DNA of 64,000 bases. Origin: M0108 sp963841065 (GTDB taxonomy: Bacteria; Pseudomonadota; Gammaproteobacteria; Chromatiales; Chromatiaceae). The notes under the pieces were generated by a model, which was not told the DNA's origin, did no database searches, and saw only the letters and a list, made by a program, of their open reading frames with translations. Location of the stretch: NCBI GenBank assembly GCA_963841065.1, contig CAWJBI010000044.1, positions 124,001 through 188,000 of the forward strand, given 5' to 3'. This document shows, piece by piece, positions 1 through 9,423 of the stretch. Positions within the stretch are counted from its first letter, which is position 1. Every line of letters starts with the position of its first letter. A program made the translations under genes and the position numbers.

Positions 1-41
1 GTCGCCGCCAGGACATAGAAGAGAAACTTTTCGAAGCCCAT
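1..41 (-). CDS. nuoJ: NADH-quinone oxidoreductase subunit J, 5' end only
   Basis: Only the first 13 codons (MGFEKFLFYVLAA) lie in the window; the gene continues past the left edge. The hydrophobic start fits NuoJ, a membrane-arm subunit of complex I, and it sits directly downstream of nuoI as in the usual nuoA-N order. The identification rests mainly on gene order. Confidence 0.7.
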   Translation of the reverse strand, partial: MGFEKFLFYVLAA

Positions 42-109
42 GTCTTGGTCCAGTCCGGTTTAGGTAGGTCTGTCAGCCAATGGATCAGGTGTAAGGTGCC
101 TTTCAGCGC

Positions 110-601
110 CTAACGGTAGGGTGAATCCGCCGCTCGCGCCGCGGCAATCTCGGCCTCGTACTGGTCGCCGATGGCCAGCAACCGCTCCTTGGTCATGATG
201 CTCTCGCCACGATCCTCGAAGCAGTATTCGTAATGCGAGGTCTCGACGATGGAGTCCACGGGGCAGGACTCCTCGCAAAAGCCGCAATAGATGCACTTGA
301 AGAGGTCGATGTCGTAGCGCGTGGTGCGGCGACTGCCGTCCGCGCGCGGCTCCGCTTCGATCGTGATAGCCAGGGCCGGGCAGGTCGCCTCACACAGCTT
401 GCAGGCAATACAGCGCTCCTCGCCGTTCTCGTAACGACGCAGGGCGTGCAGGCCCCGGAAACGCGGCGACAGGGGCGCCTTTTCCTCCGGATACTGGACC
501 GTGATTTTCTTCTTGAAGAAGTAGCGGCCGGTAACGCCAAGCCCCTGGAACAGCTCGATGAGCAGCAGGCTCCGCAGATAATCGCGCATGGTGTGCAGCA
601 T
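110..601 (-). CDS. nuoI: NADH-quinone oxidoreductase subunit I
   Basis: 163-aa peripheral-arm subunit of complex I carrying two [4Fe-4S] clusters (N6a/N6b) that pass electrons toward NuoB. Two ferredoxin motifs are visible: CIACKLCEATCP (residues about 64-75) and CIYCGFCEESCP (about 103-114). The amphipathic N-terminus resembles other NuoI proteins. A second Met at residue 5 is an alternative start. It lies 17 bp downstream of nuoH in the same operon. Confidence 0.97.
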   Translation of the reverse strand: MLHTMRDYLRSLLLIELFQGLGVTGRYFFKKKITVQYPEEKAPLSPRFRGLHALRRYENGEERCIACKLCEATCPALAITIEAEPRADGSRRTTRYDIDLFKCIYCGFCEESCPVDSIVETSHYEYCFEDRGESIMTKERLLAIGDQYEAEIAAARAADSPYR

Positions 602-618
602 TCTCTATCCCCTCTCCG

Positions 619-1653
619 TCAGGCCGACCACCAGGGGGGCAGCTTGTACAAGACCGCGAGCCCGACGACCAGGATCCAGACGATGGTGATCGGGATGAAG
701 ACCTTCCAACCCAGGCGCATGATCTGGTCGTAGCGATATCTGGGGAAGGTGGCACGGAACCACAGGAAGAGAAACATGAAGAAGAAGGTTTTGAGCAGCA
801 ACCAATGGAAGCCACTATCGAGCGGAAAAATGCCCTCAACCCAGGCCGCCGGCAGGGGGGAAAGCCAGCCGCCCAGGAACATGAGGGCGGACAGGGCCGA
901 GATGAGGATCATGTTGGCGTATTCGCCGAGGAAGAAGACGGCGAAGGTCATGCCAGAGTATTCGACATGGAAGCCAGCGACGATCTCGGACTCACCCTCC
1001 GCCACATCGAAGGGCGCGCGGTTCGTCTCGGCCAGGCCAGAGATGAAATAGACACCAAAGAGGGGCAGTAGTGGCAGCCAGAACCAGGTCAGGATGTTGC
1101 CTTCCTGAGCCCGGACGATGTCGCCAAGATTAAGACTGCCGGCGGCCACCAGGACGCCCACCAGGGCGAAGCCCATGGCGATCTCGTAAGCCACGATCTG
1201 GGCCCCGGAGCGCAAGGCACCCAAAAGGGCATATTTGGAATTAGAGGCCCAGCCCGCGATGATGACCCCGTAAACCCCCAGGGAGGTCAAGGCCAGGATG
1301 TAGAGCAGACCGGCATCGACATCCGCCAGCACCAGGCCCTCGTCGAAGGGGAAGACGGCCCAGGCCGCTAGGGCCGGGCCCAGGGTCAGCAGCGGGGCGA
1401 TGATAAAGAGGGTCTTATCCGCCCGGGTTGGCAGGATGATCTCTTTGAACATCAGCTTGAGGGCATCGGCAATGGGTTGCAGCAGGCCGCGGGGACCGAC
1501 CCGGTTGGGGCCGATGCGGATCTGCATGTAGCCGATGATCTTGCGTTCCGCCAGGGTGTAGTAGGCCACTAGACCCATGAGGGGCCCGAGGATCACCACG
1601 ATCTTCAGCAGGATCCGGATGACTTCCGGCAGGGAATTCCAGAGATCAATCAT
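619..1653 (-). CDS. nuoH: NADH-quinone oxidoreductase subunit H
   Basis: 344-aa polytopic membrane subunit at the junction of the peripheral and membrane arms of complex I, forming part of the quinone chamber. The family signatures AERKIIGYMQIRIGPNRVGP and FDVAEGESEIVAGFHVEYSG are present in whole or part, and about eight hydrophobic segments are visible. Length matches the family. It starts 14 bp after the nuoG stop. Confidence 0.97.
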   Translation of the reverse strand: MIDLWNSLPEVIRILLKIVVILGPLMGLVAYYTLAERKIIGYMQIRIGPNRVGPRGLLQPIADALKLMFKEIILPTRADKTLFIIAPLLTLGPALAAWAVFPFDEGLVLADVDAGLLYILALTSLGVYGVIIAGWASNSKYALLGALRSGAQIVAYEIAMGFALVGVLVAAGSLNLGDIVRAQEGNILTWFWLPLLPLFGVYFISGLAETNRAPFDVAEGESEIVAGFHVEYSGMTFAVFFLGEYANMILISALSALMFLGGWLSPLPAAWVEGIFPLDSGFHWLLLKTFFFMFLFLWFRATFPRYRYDQIMRLGWKVFIPITIVWILVVGLAVLYKLPPWWSA

Positions 1654-1667
1654 GGTTCAATCCGCTC

Positions 1668-4032
1668 TCATGCCTTGGTGACCACGACGGGGCCGATCTG
1701 AACGCCCAGGGTCTCGCTGCCAGCCACCGCCGCTGGAATGCGGGCGCAGCCCAAGGGGACGGCCTCGCTCAGTGCGACCTTGCTCCGGGCGCTGGCATCG
1801 CCCTGGCTGATGGTAACGGCATCGCCCTCCACCAGGCCCAGGGCGGTGGCCTGATCGGGATGGAGATGGACGGAGAAACACCCCGCGCCCGGGACGCGTT
1901 GCAGGGCCGGGGCCCGTCGCACCAGGGCATCAAGCCGGTAGAGGGGGACGTTGCCGAGGCGCCAGAGGGCCGCCTGCGCTGCGGGCTTGGCCTTGACATG
2001 CCCGCGCAAGGCATTGCTGGGGCTGACACCCTCGCAAAGGGCGCGCACCTCGTCAGCCACCTGGAGTGAACTGTCCTGGTCGAAACCCTCGAGATTCAGG
2101 AGATTACCCAAGACCCTCAGGATTTTCCAACCTGGCCGCGCCTCGCCCGGCGGGGAGACGACGCCACGAAATGCCTGCCAGGTCAGTTCGGCATTGACCA
2201 AGGTGCCCGAGGTCTCGGCAAAGGCGGCAATGGGCAGCATCAAATCGGCAATCGCTTCGACGGAGGCGCCACGATGGGACACGCAGGCCAGGACGAAATC
2301 CGCCTGGGACAGGGCCTTGGAGGCCAGGGCCGGATCGACCAGGTCATGACCAGGTTCGACATTCCACAGCAGATAGGCCTTGCGGGGCTCGGTCAGCAGG
2401 GCGGCAACCGCAGCGCCAGGAGTGGCAGCCGCCCTGGCGCCCGGTTCGACCTGAGGCAGGGCCCCCGCCAGAGCGGCACCCGTGGCATTGGCCGCCGCCG
2501 GCAGAAAGCCCAGATCAAACTTGGCCGCCTTGGCAACGACGCTCGCCAAGGCCTTTAAGAGGGCATAGTCGGGATGGGCCGCCGCCAGGGCGCCCAACAG
2601 GACCACACCGGATTTGGCCTGCAGCAAGGCTTGGGCACTCGCCTGATGCCGATCACTCGGCGTCGCGTGGGCGATGAGGTCCTTGACACTGCCAGGCCCG
2701 CCCTTGGCACCCAGCGCCTTGGCGATAGCCGCCAGGTCCCCGAGATTCGCCGTAGGCGTACCGGTAAACTGCTCCGCCGGGAAGGTCAGGGCCAAGGCGT
2801 AGGGATTGATGGTCATGACCCGGGCCTGGCTGTCCATGGCCGCCTTACGGATGCGATGGGCCAGCAAGGGGATTTCGGCGCGGATATCGGACCCGACCAG
2901 CAGGATGGCCCCCTGCTTCTCGACATCGGCGATGGCAAGCCCCAGCCAGGGCAGCAAGGGATCCGTGGCGTCGCCGCGAAAGTCTTGCTGGCGTAGCCGG
3001 CGTATCGATGTCGGCGGAGCCTAGGCCGCGCACCAGCCTCTGAGCCAGGAACATCTCTTCCAGGGTTGCGGCAGGCGAAATCAGGGCCCCAAGCTGGCTG
3101 CCGGCGGCCTTGAGTTGGGTGGCGGCCAGCTGCAGGGCCTCGGACCAGCCAATAGCCTGCCAGGCTCCGTCCTTCTTGACCAGAGGCGACAGCAGCCGGT
3201 CCTCGGTATAGAGGCCCTCGTAGCTAAAGCGGTCCCGATCCGAGATCCAAGTCTCGTTGATGGCCTCGTTGTCGCGCGGGTGGACCCGCATCACCTGGTT
3301 GCGGCGCACATGCAGATGGAGGTTCGAACCCAGACCATCATGGGGGGCCAAGCCCTCGAACTGGGAAAGCTCCCAGGCACGGGCGTGGAAACGATAGGGC
3401 TTGGAGGTCAGGGCGCCAACCGGGCAGAGGTCGATGATATTGCCGGACAGCTCATGGGCCATGGCATGTTCGACGAAGGTACCAATGCGGACATGCTCGC
3501 CACGCCCCGTGGCACCGAGTTCACGCACACCGGCGATCTCGGCGCCGAACCGCACGCAGCGGGTGCAATGAATGCAGCGCGTCATATCGGTGGCGATGAG
3601 AGCGCCCAGATTCTCGTCCTGTACGACCCGCTTGCCCTCGATGTAGCGCGAGACATCACGGCCATAACCCATGGCGACATCCTGCAACTCGCACTCCCCG
3701 CCCTGATCGCAAATGGGGCAATCCAGGGGGTGATTGATGAGCAGGAATTCCATGGTTCCCTTCTGGGCCTCCAGCGCCTTGGGGGAACGGGTCAGAACCT
3801 TGAGACCGGCGCAGACGGGGGTGGCGCAGGCGGGCACTGGCTTGGGAAAGGGACGCCCGTTCTGCTCCACCTCCACCAGGCACATGCGGCAGTTAGCGGC
3901 AATGGACAGCTTTTTGTGGTAGCAAAAGCGCGGGATAGGGATCCCCTCGCGATCGGCGACCGCGATGAGCATCTCTCCCGGGTGCGCCTCGCAGGCGCGA
4001 CCGTCGATATCGATTGTGACCTTGTCCGTCAT
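1668..4032 (-). CDS. nuoG: NADH-quinone oxidoreductase subunit G (one frame break)
   Basis: Largest peripheral-arm subunit of complex I, about 787 aa after correction. The N-terminal part shows the [2Fe-2S] cysteines (CYHKKLSIAANCRMC), the His/Cys-ligated cluster region (CPICDQGGECELQD) and a ferredoxin motif (CIHCTRCVRF). The C-terminal part is the molybdopterin-oxidoreductase-like domain. The frame breaks near 3000-3008: removing one base joins GLGSADID to RRLRQQDFRGDATDPLLPWL, which is the family sequence. I treat it as an intact gene with a one-base insertion error, but true inactivation cannot be excluded from sequence alone. Confidence 0.93.
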
Positions 4033-4060
4033 TGCGCTATCTCAGTGGGAGGCCGCCCTT

Positions 4061-5344
4061 TCATGCGACCTCGACCAGGCCCCTGCCATGTTCGATGTAA
4101 TGGGCGAATTCGTGCCGGTAGTGCTTGAGGAAGCTCTGCACCGGCATGGCCGCTGCATCCCCCAGGGCACAAATGGTGCGTCCGCCAATATGGCCCGCCA
4201 CGGTATCGAGGAGTTCGAGATCCTCCGGCCGGCCCTGACCATGAAGGATGCGGTGCAGCACCCGCGCCAGCCAGCCCGTGCCCTCGCGGCAAGGAGTGCA
4301 TTGCCCACATGATTCGGCGGCATAGAAATGCGCCAGGTTAGCCAGAACCTTGACCATGTCGGTGCCCTCGGCGAGGACGATGACCGCCCCCGAACCCAGC
4401 ATGGACCCAATCTTGGCGATGGCGTCATAGTCCATGGTGACGCCCATCATGACATCACCCGGCACCACCGGGGTCGATGAGCCGCCGGGGATCACCGCCT
4501 TGAGCTTGCGCCCGTCCTTGACGCCGCCGGCCATGGCCAACAGGTCCTTGAAGGGGGTACCCAGGGGCACCTCGAAATTGTTCGGTTTCTCGACGTGCCC
4601 CGTCACGGAAAAGAGCTTGAGACCCCCGTTATTGGGCAGACCCTGCTCCAGGAACCACTGCCCGCCCCGCTCCAGGATCACCGGCACCGAGGCCAGGGAT
4701 TCGGTGTTATTGATGGTGGTGGGCTGGCCATAGAGGCCCACCTGAGCCGGGAAGGGGGGCTTATAGCGGGGCTGGCCCTTCTTACCCTCCAGGGACTCCA
4801 GTAAAGCCGTCTCCTCGCCGCAGATATAGGCACCGGCGCCAAGATGAACATAAAGGTCGAAATCGATGCCACTACCGGCGATGTCACGGCCCAGCAGACC
4901 CGCCTGGTAAGCCTCTTTCAAGGCACCCTCGAAGCGGGCGGTCGGCTCGTAAAACTCGCCCCGGATATAGTTGTAGCCCACCGTGGCGCCAATGCAGTAA
5001 CCCGCAATGGCCATTCCCTCGATAAGCTGGTGCGGGTTGTAGCGCAGTATGTCCCGGTCCTTGCAGGTGCCCGGCTCACCCTCGTCCGAGTTACAGACCA
5101 GGTACTTTTGGCCAGGCTCCTTGCGCGGCATAAAGCTCCACTTGAGCCCCGTCGGGAAGCCGGCACCACCCCGCCCGCGTAGATTGGAGAGCTTCAACTC
5201 ATTAATGATGTCGCTGGGATCCGGCCGCTTCCGAAGAATTTTCTCCCACTGGGAATAGCCGCCGACGCTGCGGTAGGCGGCCAGCGTCCAAGGCTGATCC
5301 AGATGCAGGGTGCGGAAGCAGACCGTGTTCTGACGTTCGTCCAT
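4061..5344 (-). CDS. nuoF: NADH-quinone oxidoreductase subunit F
   Basis: 427-aa subunit that binds FMN, NADH and the N3 [4Fe-4S] cluster, the electron entry point of complex I. Visible signatures are the glycine-rich nucleotide site GRGGAGFPTGLKWSFM (about residue 57), the second glycine-rich segment HLGAGAYICGEETALLESLEG, shown here only in outline, and the cluster motif ESCGQCTPCREG. Its start overlaps the nuoE stop (TAATG), suggesting translational coupling. Confidence 0.97.
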   Translation of the reverse strand: MDERQNTVCFRTLHLDQPWTLAAYRSVGGYSQWEKILRKRPDPSDIINELKLSNLRGRGGAGFPTGLKWSFMPRKEPGQKYLVCNSDEGEPGTCKDRDILRYNPHQLIEGMAIAGYCIGATVGYNYIRGEFYEPTARFEGALKEAYQAGLLGRDIAGSGIDFDLYVHLGAGAYICGEETALLESLEGKKGQPRYKPPFPAQVGLYGQPTTINNTESLASVPVILERGGQWFLEQGLPNNGGLKLFSVTGHVEKPNNFEVPLGTPFKDLLAMAGGVKDGRKLKAVIPGGSSTPVVPGDVMMGVTMDYDAIAKIGSMLGSGAVIVLAEGTDMVKVLANLAHFYAAESCGQCTPCREGTGWLARVLHRILHGQGRPEDLELLDTVAGHIGGRTICALGDAAAMPVQSFLKHYRHEFAHYIEHGRGLVEVA

Positions 5345-5874
5345 TAACCCAACCCCTCGATCAGCTTGTCAAGGGCCTCGGGGGTCAGTCCCTCGTGATA
5401 GGTCTGACCTACCAGTACCGCCGGCGCATGCCGACAGGCGCCCAAGCACTCCGCTTCTTTAAAGGTGAAGCGGCCATCGGCGCTTGTCTGGCCGGGTTTG
5501 AGGCCATATTTACTTGCGACATGTGCGATGAGCTCTTCCGACCCATTCAACATGCAAGAGATGCTGTTACACACGCAGACCTTATTCTTGGCCGTTGGCT
5601 CAAGGTCGTACATGTTGTAGAAGGTCGCCACCTCGTAGACGGCGATAGCCGGCATATCCAAATAGCGGGCGACGTCGTCCATCAGTTCCCGCGACAGCCA
5701 GCCGCCGTTCCAGTCCTGCACCAGGGTCAGGGCCGGCATGACCGCCGACTGCTTCCACTCGTCAGGATATCGGGCGATATGGGCGTCAATGGCGGCACGA
5801 ATCGTGGCGTCAAAGAGACCTGCCTTGACCTCGCTCGGGACCGGGACGGTCAGGGGTGCGCTTCTGAAGCTCAT
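5344..5874 (-). CDS. nuoE: NADH-quinone oxidoreductase subunit E
   Basis: 176-aa thioredoxin-fold subunit carrying the N1a [2Fe-2S] cluster. The four ligand cysteines appear as VCVCNSISC (the paired ligands) and CLGAC downstream; the ATFYNMY segment is also typical. Start and stop overlap neighbours: TGATG with nuoD upstream and TAATG with nuoF downstream. Confidence 0.97.
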   Translation of the reverse strand: MSFRSAPLTVPVPSEVKAGLFDATIRAAIDAHIARYPDEWKQSAVMPALTLVQDWNGGWLSRELMDDVARYLDMPAIAVYEVATFYNMYDLEPTAKNKVCVCNSISCMLNGSEELIAHVASKYGLKPGQTSADGRFTFKEAECLGACRHAPAVLVGQTYHEGLTPEALDKLIEGLG

Positions 5875-7133
5875 CAGCGGTCAATCTCCCCAAATACGAT
5901 GTCCATGGTGCCAATGATGGCCACCACGTCCGCCAGCATGTGCCCACGCGCCATCTCATCCATGGCCGAAAGGTGGGCAAAGCCCGGGGCGCGAATCTTG
6001 ACCCGGTAGGGCTTATTGGCCCCGTCCGAGATCAGATAGACACCAAACTCCCCCTTGGGGGCCTCCACCGAGGCATAGACCTCGCCCGCGGGGGGGCAAT
6101 AGCCTTCGGTGAAGAGCTTAAAGTGATGAATGAGGGCTTCCATGTCGCCCTTCATCTCGGCGCGAGGCGGTGGGGCTATCTTATGGTCGTCGATCATGAC
6201 GGGTCCCGGGTTGGCCCGCAGCCATTCGACGCACTGTTTCATGATACGGTTGGATTGGCGCATCTCCTCGACCCGCACCAGGTAACGATCATAGCTGTCA
6301 CCGTTCTGCCCCACCGGGATATCGAAATCCACCAAGTCGTAGGCGGCGTAGGGCTGTTTCTTACGCAAGTCCCAGGCAAAGCCAGAGCCCCTGATCATGG
6401 GGCCCGTAAATCCGAGTTGGAGGGCACGCTCCGGCGAGACGACGCCAATACCCACGGTACGCTGCTTCCAGATGCGATTATCCGTGAGCAGGGTCTCGTA
6501 CTCATCGACGTAACCGGGGAACCGCAGGGTGAAGTCTTCGATGAAGTCCAGCAGCGATCCCTGGCGCGACTCGTTGCGCCGGGCAAAATCCGCGGCACTA
6601 TGCCACTTGCTGGGCTCTTCGCGATAACGGGGCATCTGCTCCGGCAGATCCCGATAGACGCCGCCGGGCCGATAATAGCCCGCATGCATCCGCGCACCGG
6701 AGACCGCCTCGTAGCAGTCCATGAGATCTTCGCGCTCACGGAAGCAATAGATGAACATGGTCATGGCGCCCACGTCCAGACCATGGGTCCCCAGCCACAG
6801 CAGATGGTTGAGGAGACGGGTGATCTCGTCGAACAGGGTACGAATATATTGAGCGCGAATCGGCGCCTCGATACCCAGCAAACGCTCGATGGCCATGACA
6901 TAGCCATGCTCGTTACACAGCATGGACATATAGTCCAGGCGATCCATGTAGCCAATGCTCTGGTTATAGGGCTTGGTCTCCGCCAGCTTCTCGGTACCCC
7001 GATGGAGCAGCCCGACATGGGGATCAGCCCGGACGATCACCTCGCCATCCATCTCCAGCACCAGGCGCAAGACGCCATGGGCGGCAGGGTGCTGGGGTCC
7101 AAAGTTCAGGGTGTAATTGCGAATCTCAGGCAT
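5874..7133 (-). CDS. nuoD: NADH-quinone oxidoreductase subunit D
   Basis: 419-aa subunit related to the [NiFe]-hydrogenase large subunit that lines the quinone site of complex I. Family segments include NFGPQHPAAHGVLRL, GLLHRGTEKL and DYMSMLCNEHGY. I chose the ATG at 7133 (MPEIRNYTLNFGP) over a start nine codons upstream, because MPEIRNYTLN is the normal N-terminus; this start overlaps the end of nuoC by 8 bases. Confidence 0.97.
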   Translation of the reverse strand: MPEIRNYTLNFGPQHPAAHGVLRLVLEMDGEVIVRADPHVGLLHRGTEKLAETKPYNQSIGYMDRLDYMSMLCNEHGYVMAIERLLGIEAPIRAQYIRTLFDEITRLLNHLLWLGTHGLDVGAMTMFIYCFREREDLMDCYEAVSGARMHAGYYRPGGVYRDLPEQMPRYREEPSKWHSAADFARRNESRQGSLLDFIEDFTLRFPGYVDEYETLLTDNRIWKQRTVGIGVVSPERALQLGFTGPMIRGSGFAWDLRKKQPYAAYDLVDFDIPVGQNGDSYDRYLVRVEEMRQSNRIMKQCVEWLRANPGPVMIDDHKIAPPPRAEMKGDMEALIHHFKLFTEGYCPPAGEVYASVEAPKGEFGVYLISDGANKPYRVKIRAPGFAHLSAMDEMARGHMLADVVAIIGTMDIVFGEIDR

Positions 7134-7837
7134 GGGGGCGGTCCAGCGAGGCGTCGCCAAAGCGGCTATCGGAGCGAATTACGCGCGCCACCAGGACGCG
7201 GGGCTCAATACTGACCGGTTCATACACCACGCGGGCAAGATCCGGGTCATAGCGCATCTCCACATGGCCCGAGATCGGGAAGTCCTTGCGGAAGGGGTGA
7301 CCGACAAAACCGTAGTCGGTGAGGATGCGGCGGAGATCCGGATGACCCCGATAGAGGATACCAAACAGGTCGAAGGCCTCGCGCTCGAACCAGTTGGCCA
7401 CACTCCAGATATCCACCACCGAATCCACCATGGGCTGCGAGCCTTCAAGCTGGACCCGAATCCGCAGCCGGCGGTTATGGCGTCATCGACAGCAGATGAT
7501 AGACCGAGGCAAATCGTTTGGAATCATCGGCCGCAAACGCCTCGCTCCTCTCGGCACCACGTCCGAAGCCGGTACTGGAGGCCGCCTCCGTCTCCCACTC
7601 GGACTGGCCGTAGGCGGCAAAATCTACGCCACAGACATCCGTGAGTTGCTCGAATAGGAAATCCGGGTGATCGCGGAGGATCAGAGCCTGCTCGTGCCAG
7701 GCCTCCGCCTGGGTGACCAGCGTCATCTCCCCGCGACTGAACTCCAGATGATAGTCGCTACCCGCGAAGTGCCGGTCGATCGCATCCACGAGCGCGTCTT
7801 GTCGCGCATCGCCGGTTCTCGATTCCTGATGTGACAT
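7126..7837 (-). CDS. nuoC: NADH-quinone oxidoreductase subunit C (one frame break)
   Basis: About 236 aa after correction; hydrophilic subunit of the complex I peripheral arm (30-kDa family). The N-terminal half ends in frame at YHLLSMTP, and the C-terminal half resumes as NRRLRIRV in another frame, followed by the signature ANWFEREAFDLFGI and GHPDLRRILTDYGF. Deleting one C at 7479-7480 gives a continuous ...SMTHNRRLRIRV..., as in homologues. Separate from nuoD, so not the NuoCD fusion of enterobacteria. Confidence 0.92.
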
Positions 7838-7850
7838 GGCGACTGGCTGC

Positions 7851-8327
7851 TCAGCGGGCTATGGTGTTGGTACGGCGGATCTTGTTGTGCAACTGCAGGA
7901 TGCCGTAAAGCAGGGCCTCGGCCGTGGGCGGGCAGCCCGGGACATAGATATCGACCGGGACGATGCGGTCGCACCCGCGCACCACCGAATAGGAATAATG
8001 GTAATAGCCGCCCCCATTGGCACATGAGCCCATGGAGATGACCCAGCGCGGCTCCGACATCTGGTCATAGACCCTCCGCAGGGCCGGGGCCATCTTATTG
8101 CATAGGGTGCCCGCAACAATCATGACGTCGGATTGACGGGGGCTGGGTCGGAAAATCATGCCGAAGCGGTCGAGGTCGTAGCGGGCGGCACCGGCCTGCA
8201 TCATCTCCACGGCGCAGCAGGCGAGACCGAAGGTCATGGGCCACATGGACCCGGTGCGCGCCCAGTTAATGAGTTTGTCGGCCGTGGTGGTGATCACGCC
8301 CTGCTCGAGGATTCCGGCTATTCCCAT
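7851..8327 (-). CDS. nuoB: NADH-quinone oxidoreductase subunit B
   Basis: 158-aa subunit holding the terminal N2 [4Fe-4S] cluster that reduces quinone. The adjacent cysteine pair (LACCAVEMM) and the downstream cysteines in GTLCNKMAP and YVPGCPPTAEALLYG are all present. The start MGIAGILEQG at 8327 was preferred to an upstream in-frame codon at 8348; it overlaps the end of nuoA by 10 bases, as is common in this operon. Confidence 0.97.
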   Translation of the reverse strand: MGIAGILEQGVITTTADKLINWARTGSMWPMTFGLACCAVEMMQAGAARYDLDRFGMIFRPSPRQSDVMIVAGTLCNKMAPALRRVYDQMSEPRWVISMGSCANGGGYYHYSYSVVRGCDRIVPVDIYVPGCPPTAEALLYGILQLHNKIRRTNTIAR

Positions 8328-8674
8328 TCCAGGGCCCCCTTCTTCCACTCATAGATAAAACCGACTACGAGGATAGCGAGGAAAATCACCATGGCCGTGA
8401 AACCAACCAGTCCCAGACCCTCCAAGGCGACGGCCCAAGGGAAAAGGAAGGCGATTTCCAAGTCAAAAATAATAAAGAGGATAGCGACCAGATAGTAGCG
8501 GACATCGAACTTGAGACGCGCGCTTTCGAAGGCCTCAAAGCCGCATTCGTAAGGACCGTCCTTATGGGCGTCGGGTCGGCGCTCCGCCAGGACGAAGCCA
8601 GCGGCCATGGCGCCCCCACCCACCAGCAAGCCGATGATCATGAAAATCAGAATTGGAAGGTAGTTTTCTAGCAC
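8318..8674 (-). CDS. nuoA: NADH-quinone oxidoreductase subunit A
   Basis: 118-aa membrane subunit with three predicted transmembrane segments, first gene of the nuo operon. The conserved loop YECGFEAFESARLKFDVRYY (ND3-type) and FLFPWAVAL are present. The start codon is GTG (MLENYLPILIF), preceded by a purine-rich stretch (aaggggaag) that can serve as ribosome binding site. Confidence 0.96.
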   Translation of the reverse strand: MLENYLPILIFMIIGLLVGGGAMAAGFVLAERRPDAHKDGPYECGFEAFESARLKFDVRYYLVAILFIIFDLEIAFLFPWAVALEGLGLVGFTAMVIFLAILVVGFIYEWKKGALEWE

Positions 8675-8727
8675 CCACTTCCCCTTGCTGTTGAATTCTT
8701 ACGGAGTCATTACAACGCGGATAGTGA

Positions 8728-8757
8728 AGTCTAGTGCAGCTTCTTGACATATGTCAA
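8728..8757 (-). promoter_or_regulatory. Putative nuo promoter with FNR-type palindrome
   Basis: On the minus strand TTGACA (8757-8752) is followed after 18 bases by TAGACT (8733-8728), a plausible sigma-70 promoter about 50 bp before the nuoA start. The -35 lies within a perfect 14-bp palindrome, TTGACATATGTCAA (8744-8757), which has the 5-4-5 layout of FNR/CRP-family boxes. Binding there would be expected to repress; both the promoter and the regulator are inferences. Confidence 0.45.
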
Positions 8758-8831
8758 GCCGAAACATCCGCGCTTTCAAAATACAAATCAGTGAGTTACG
8801 GATTAAGGGATACAGTGCCCGCAACTTGGGC

Positions 8832-8864
8832 AAAAAAAAGGGCAGGTCATTTTCACGACCTGCC
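8832..8864 (-). terminator. Rho-independent terminator after tRNA-Leu
   Basis: Minus-strand hairpin GGCAGGTC/GACCTGCC with an 8-nt loop followed by eight T residues. It lies about 11 bases beyond the tRNA 3' end and separates the tpiA-secG-tRNA unit from the nuo operon. Confidence 0.85.
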
Positions 8865-8874
8865 TCATCTAAAT

Positions 8875-8959
8875 TGGTGCCGACGGCCGGACTCGAACCG
8901 GCACGGCTTGCGCCACTACCCCCTCAAGATAGCGTGTCTACCAATTCCACCACGTCGGC
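8875..8959 (-). tRNA. tRNA-Leu (anticodon GAG)
   Basis: 85-nt leucine tRNA including an encoded CCA. The acceptor stem GCCGACG pairs with CGTCGGC, the D-loop reads GGAATTGGTAGAC, and the anticodon loop TTGAGGG is closed by CTATC/GGTAG. A class II variable arm and the T-loop GGTTCGAGTCC follow. Located between secG and nuoA, a position seen in many gammaproteobacteria. Confidence 0.96.
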
Positions 8960-8966
8960 TAAAACT

Positions 8967-9416
8967 TCATTGCTCCTTAGGGGCCGGGGTCTCCGTAACC
9001 GGAGGAACCACAACCTCGACTTCCTTGATGATCTCGACCGGAGCCGCCACTGGCGGTATTTCGGGAGATCCCTTCACGCTTGATACGGGCGAGGGCACTG
9101 GATCAACCGCCGGTATTTCGGCCGGCTTCACCAAAGGCGCTACCGGTACCTGATCAAGCGTGTCCATGAGCCCTACCGGCCCTCCAATCTGGGACGCATA
9201 ATAGGCCAGAACCATGCTGGTGACAAAAAACAATGCCGCCAGGATACCGGTGGTCCGGGACAGGAAATTACCCGAACCGCGCGCTCCAAAAACGGTAGCC
9301 GAGGCACCACTGCCAAAGGCCGCGCCCATATCGGCGCCCTTACCGTGCTGAATCAACACCAGGCCAATAAGCCCCAAGGCCAGAAAGAGATGTACTACGG
9401 TCAGTATGGTCTGCAT
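8967..9416 (-). CDS. secG: Preprotein translocase subunit SecG
   Basis: 149-aa inner-membrane accessory subunit of the SecYEG channel. MQTILTVVHLFLALGLIGLV forms the first membrane segment, followed by the conserved loop GKGADMGAAFGSGAS and FGARGSGNFLSRTT, then a second membrane segment. The C-terminal tail of about 70 residues is rich in Val, Pro and Glu and longer than in E. coli. Start at 9416 is the first codon giving the family N-terminus; the gene follows tpiA by 7 bp. Confidence 0.93.
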   Translation of the reverse strand: MQTILTVVHLFLALGLIGLVLIQHGKGADMGAAFGSGASATVFGARGSGNFLSRTTGILAALFFVTSMVLAYYASQIGGPVGLMDTLDQVPVAPLVKPAEIPAVDPVPSPVSSVKGSPEIPPVAAPVEIIKEVEVVVPPVTETPAPKEQ

Positions 9417-9423
9417 TTCAGAA

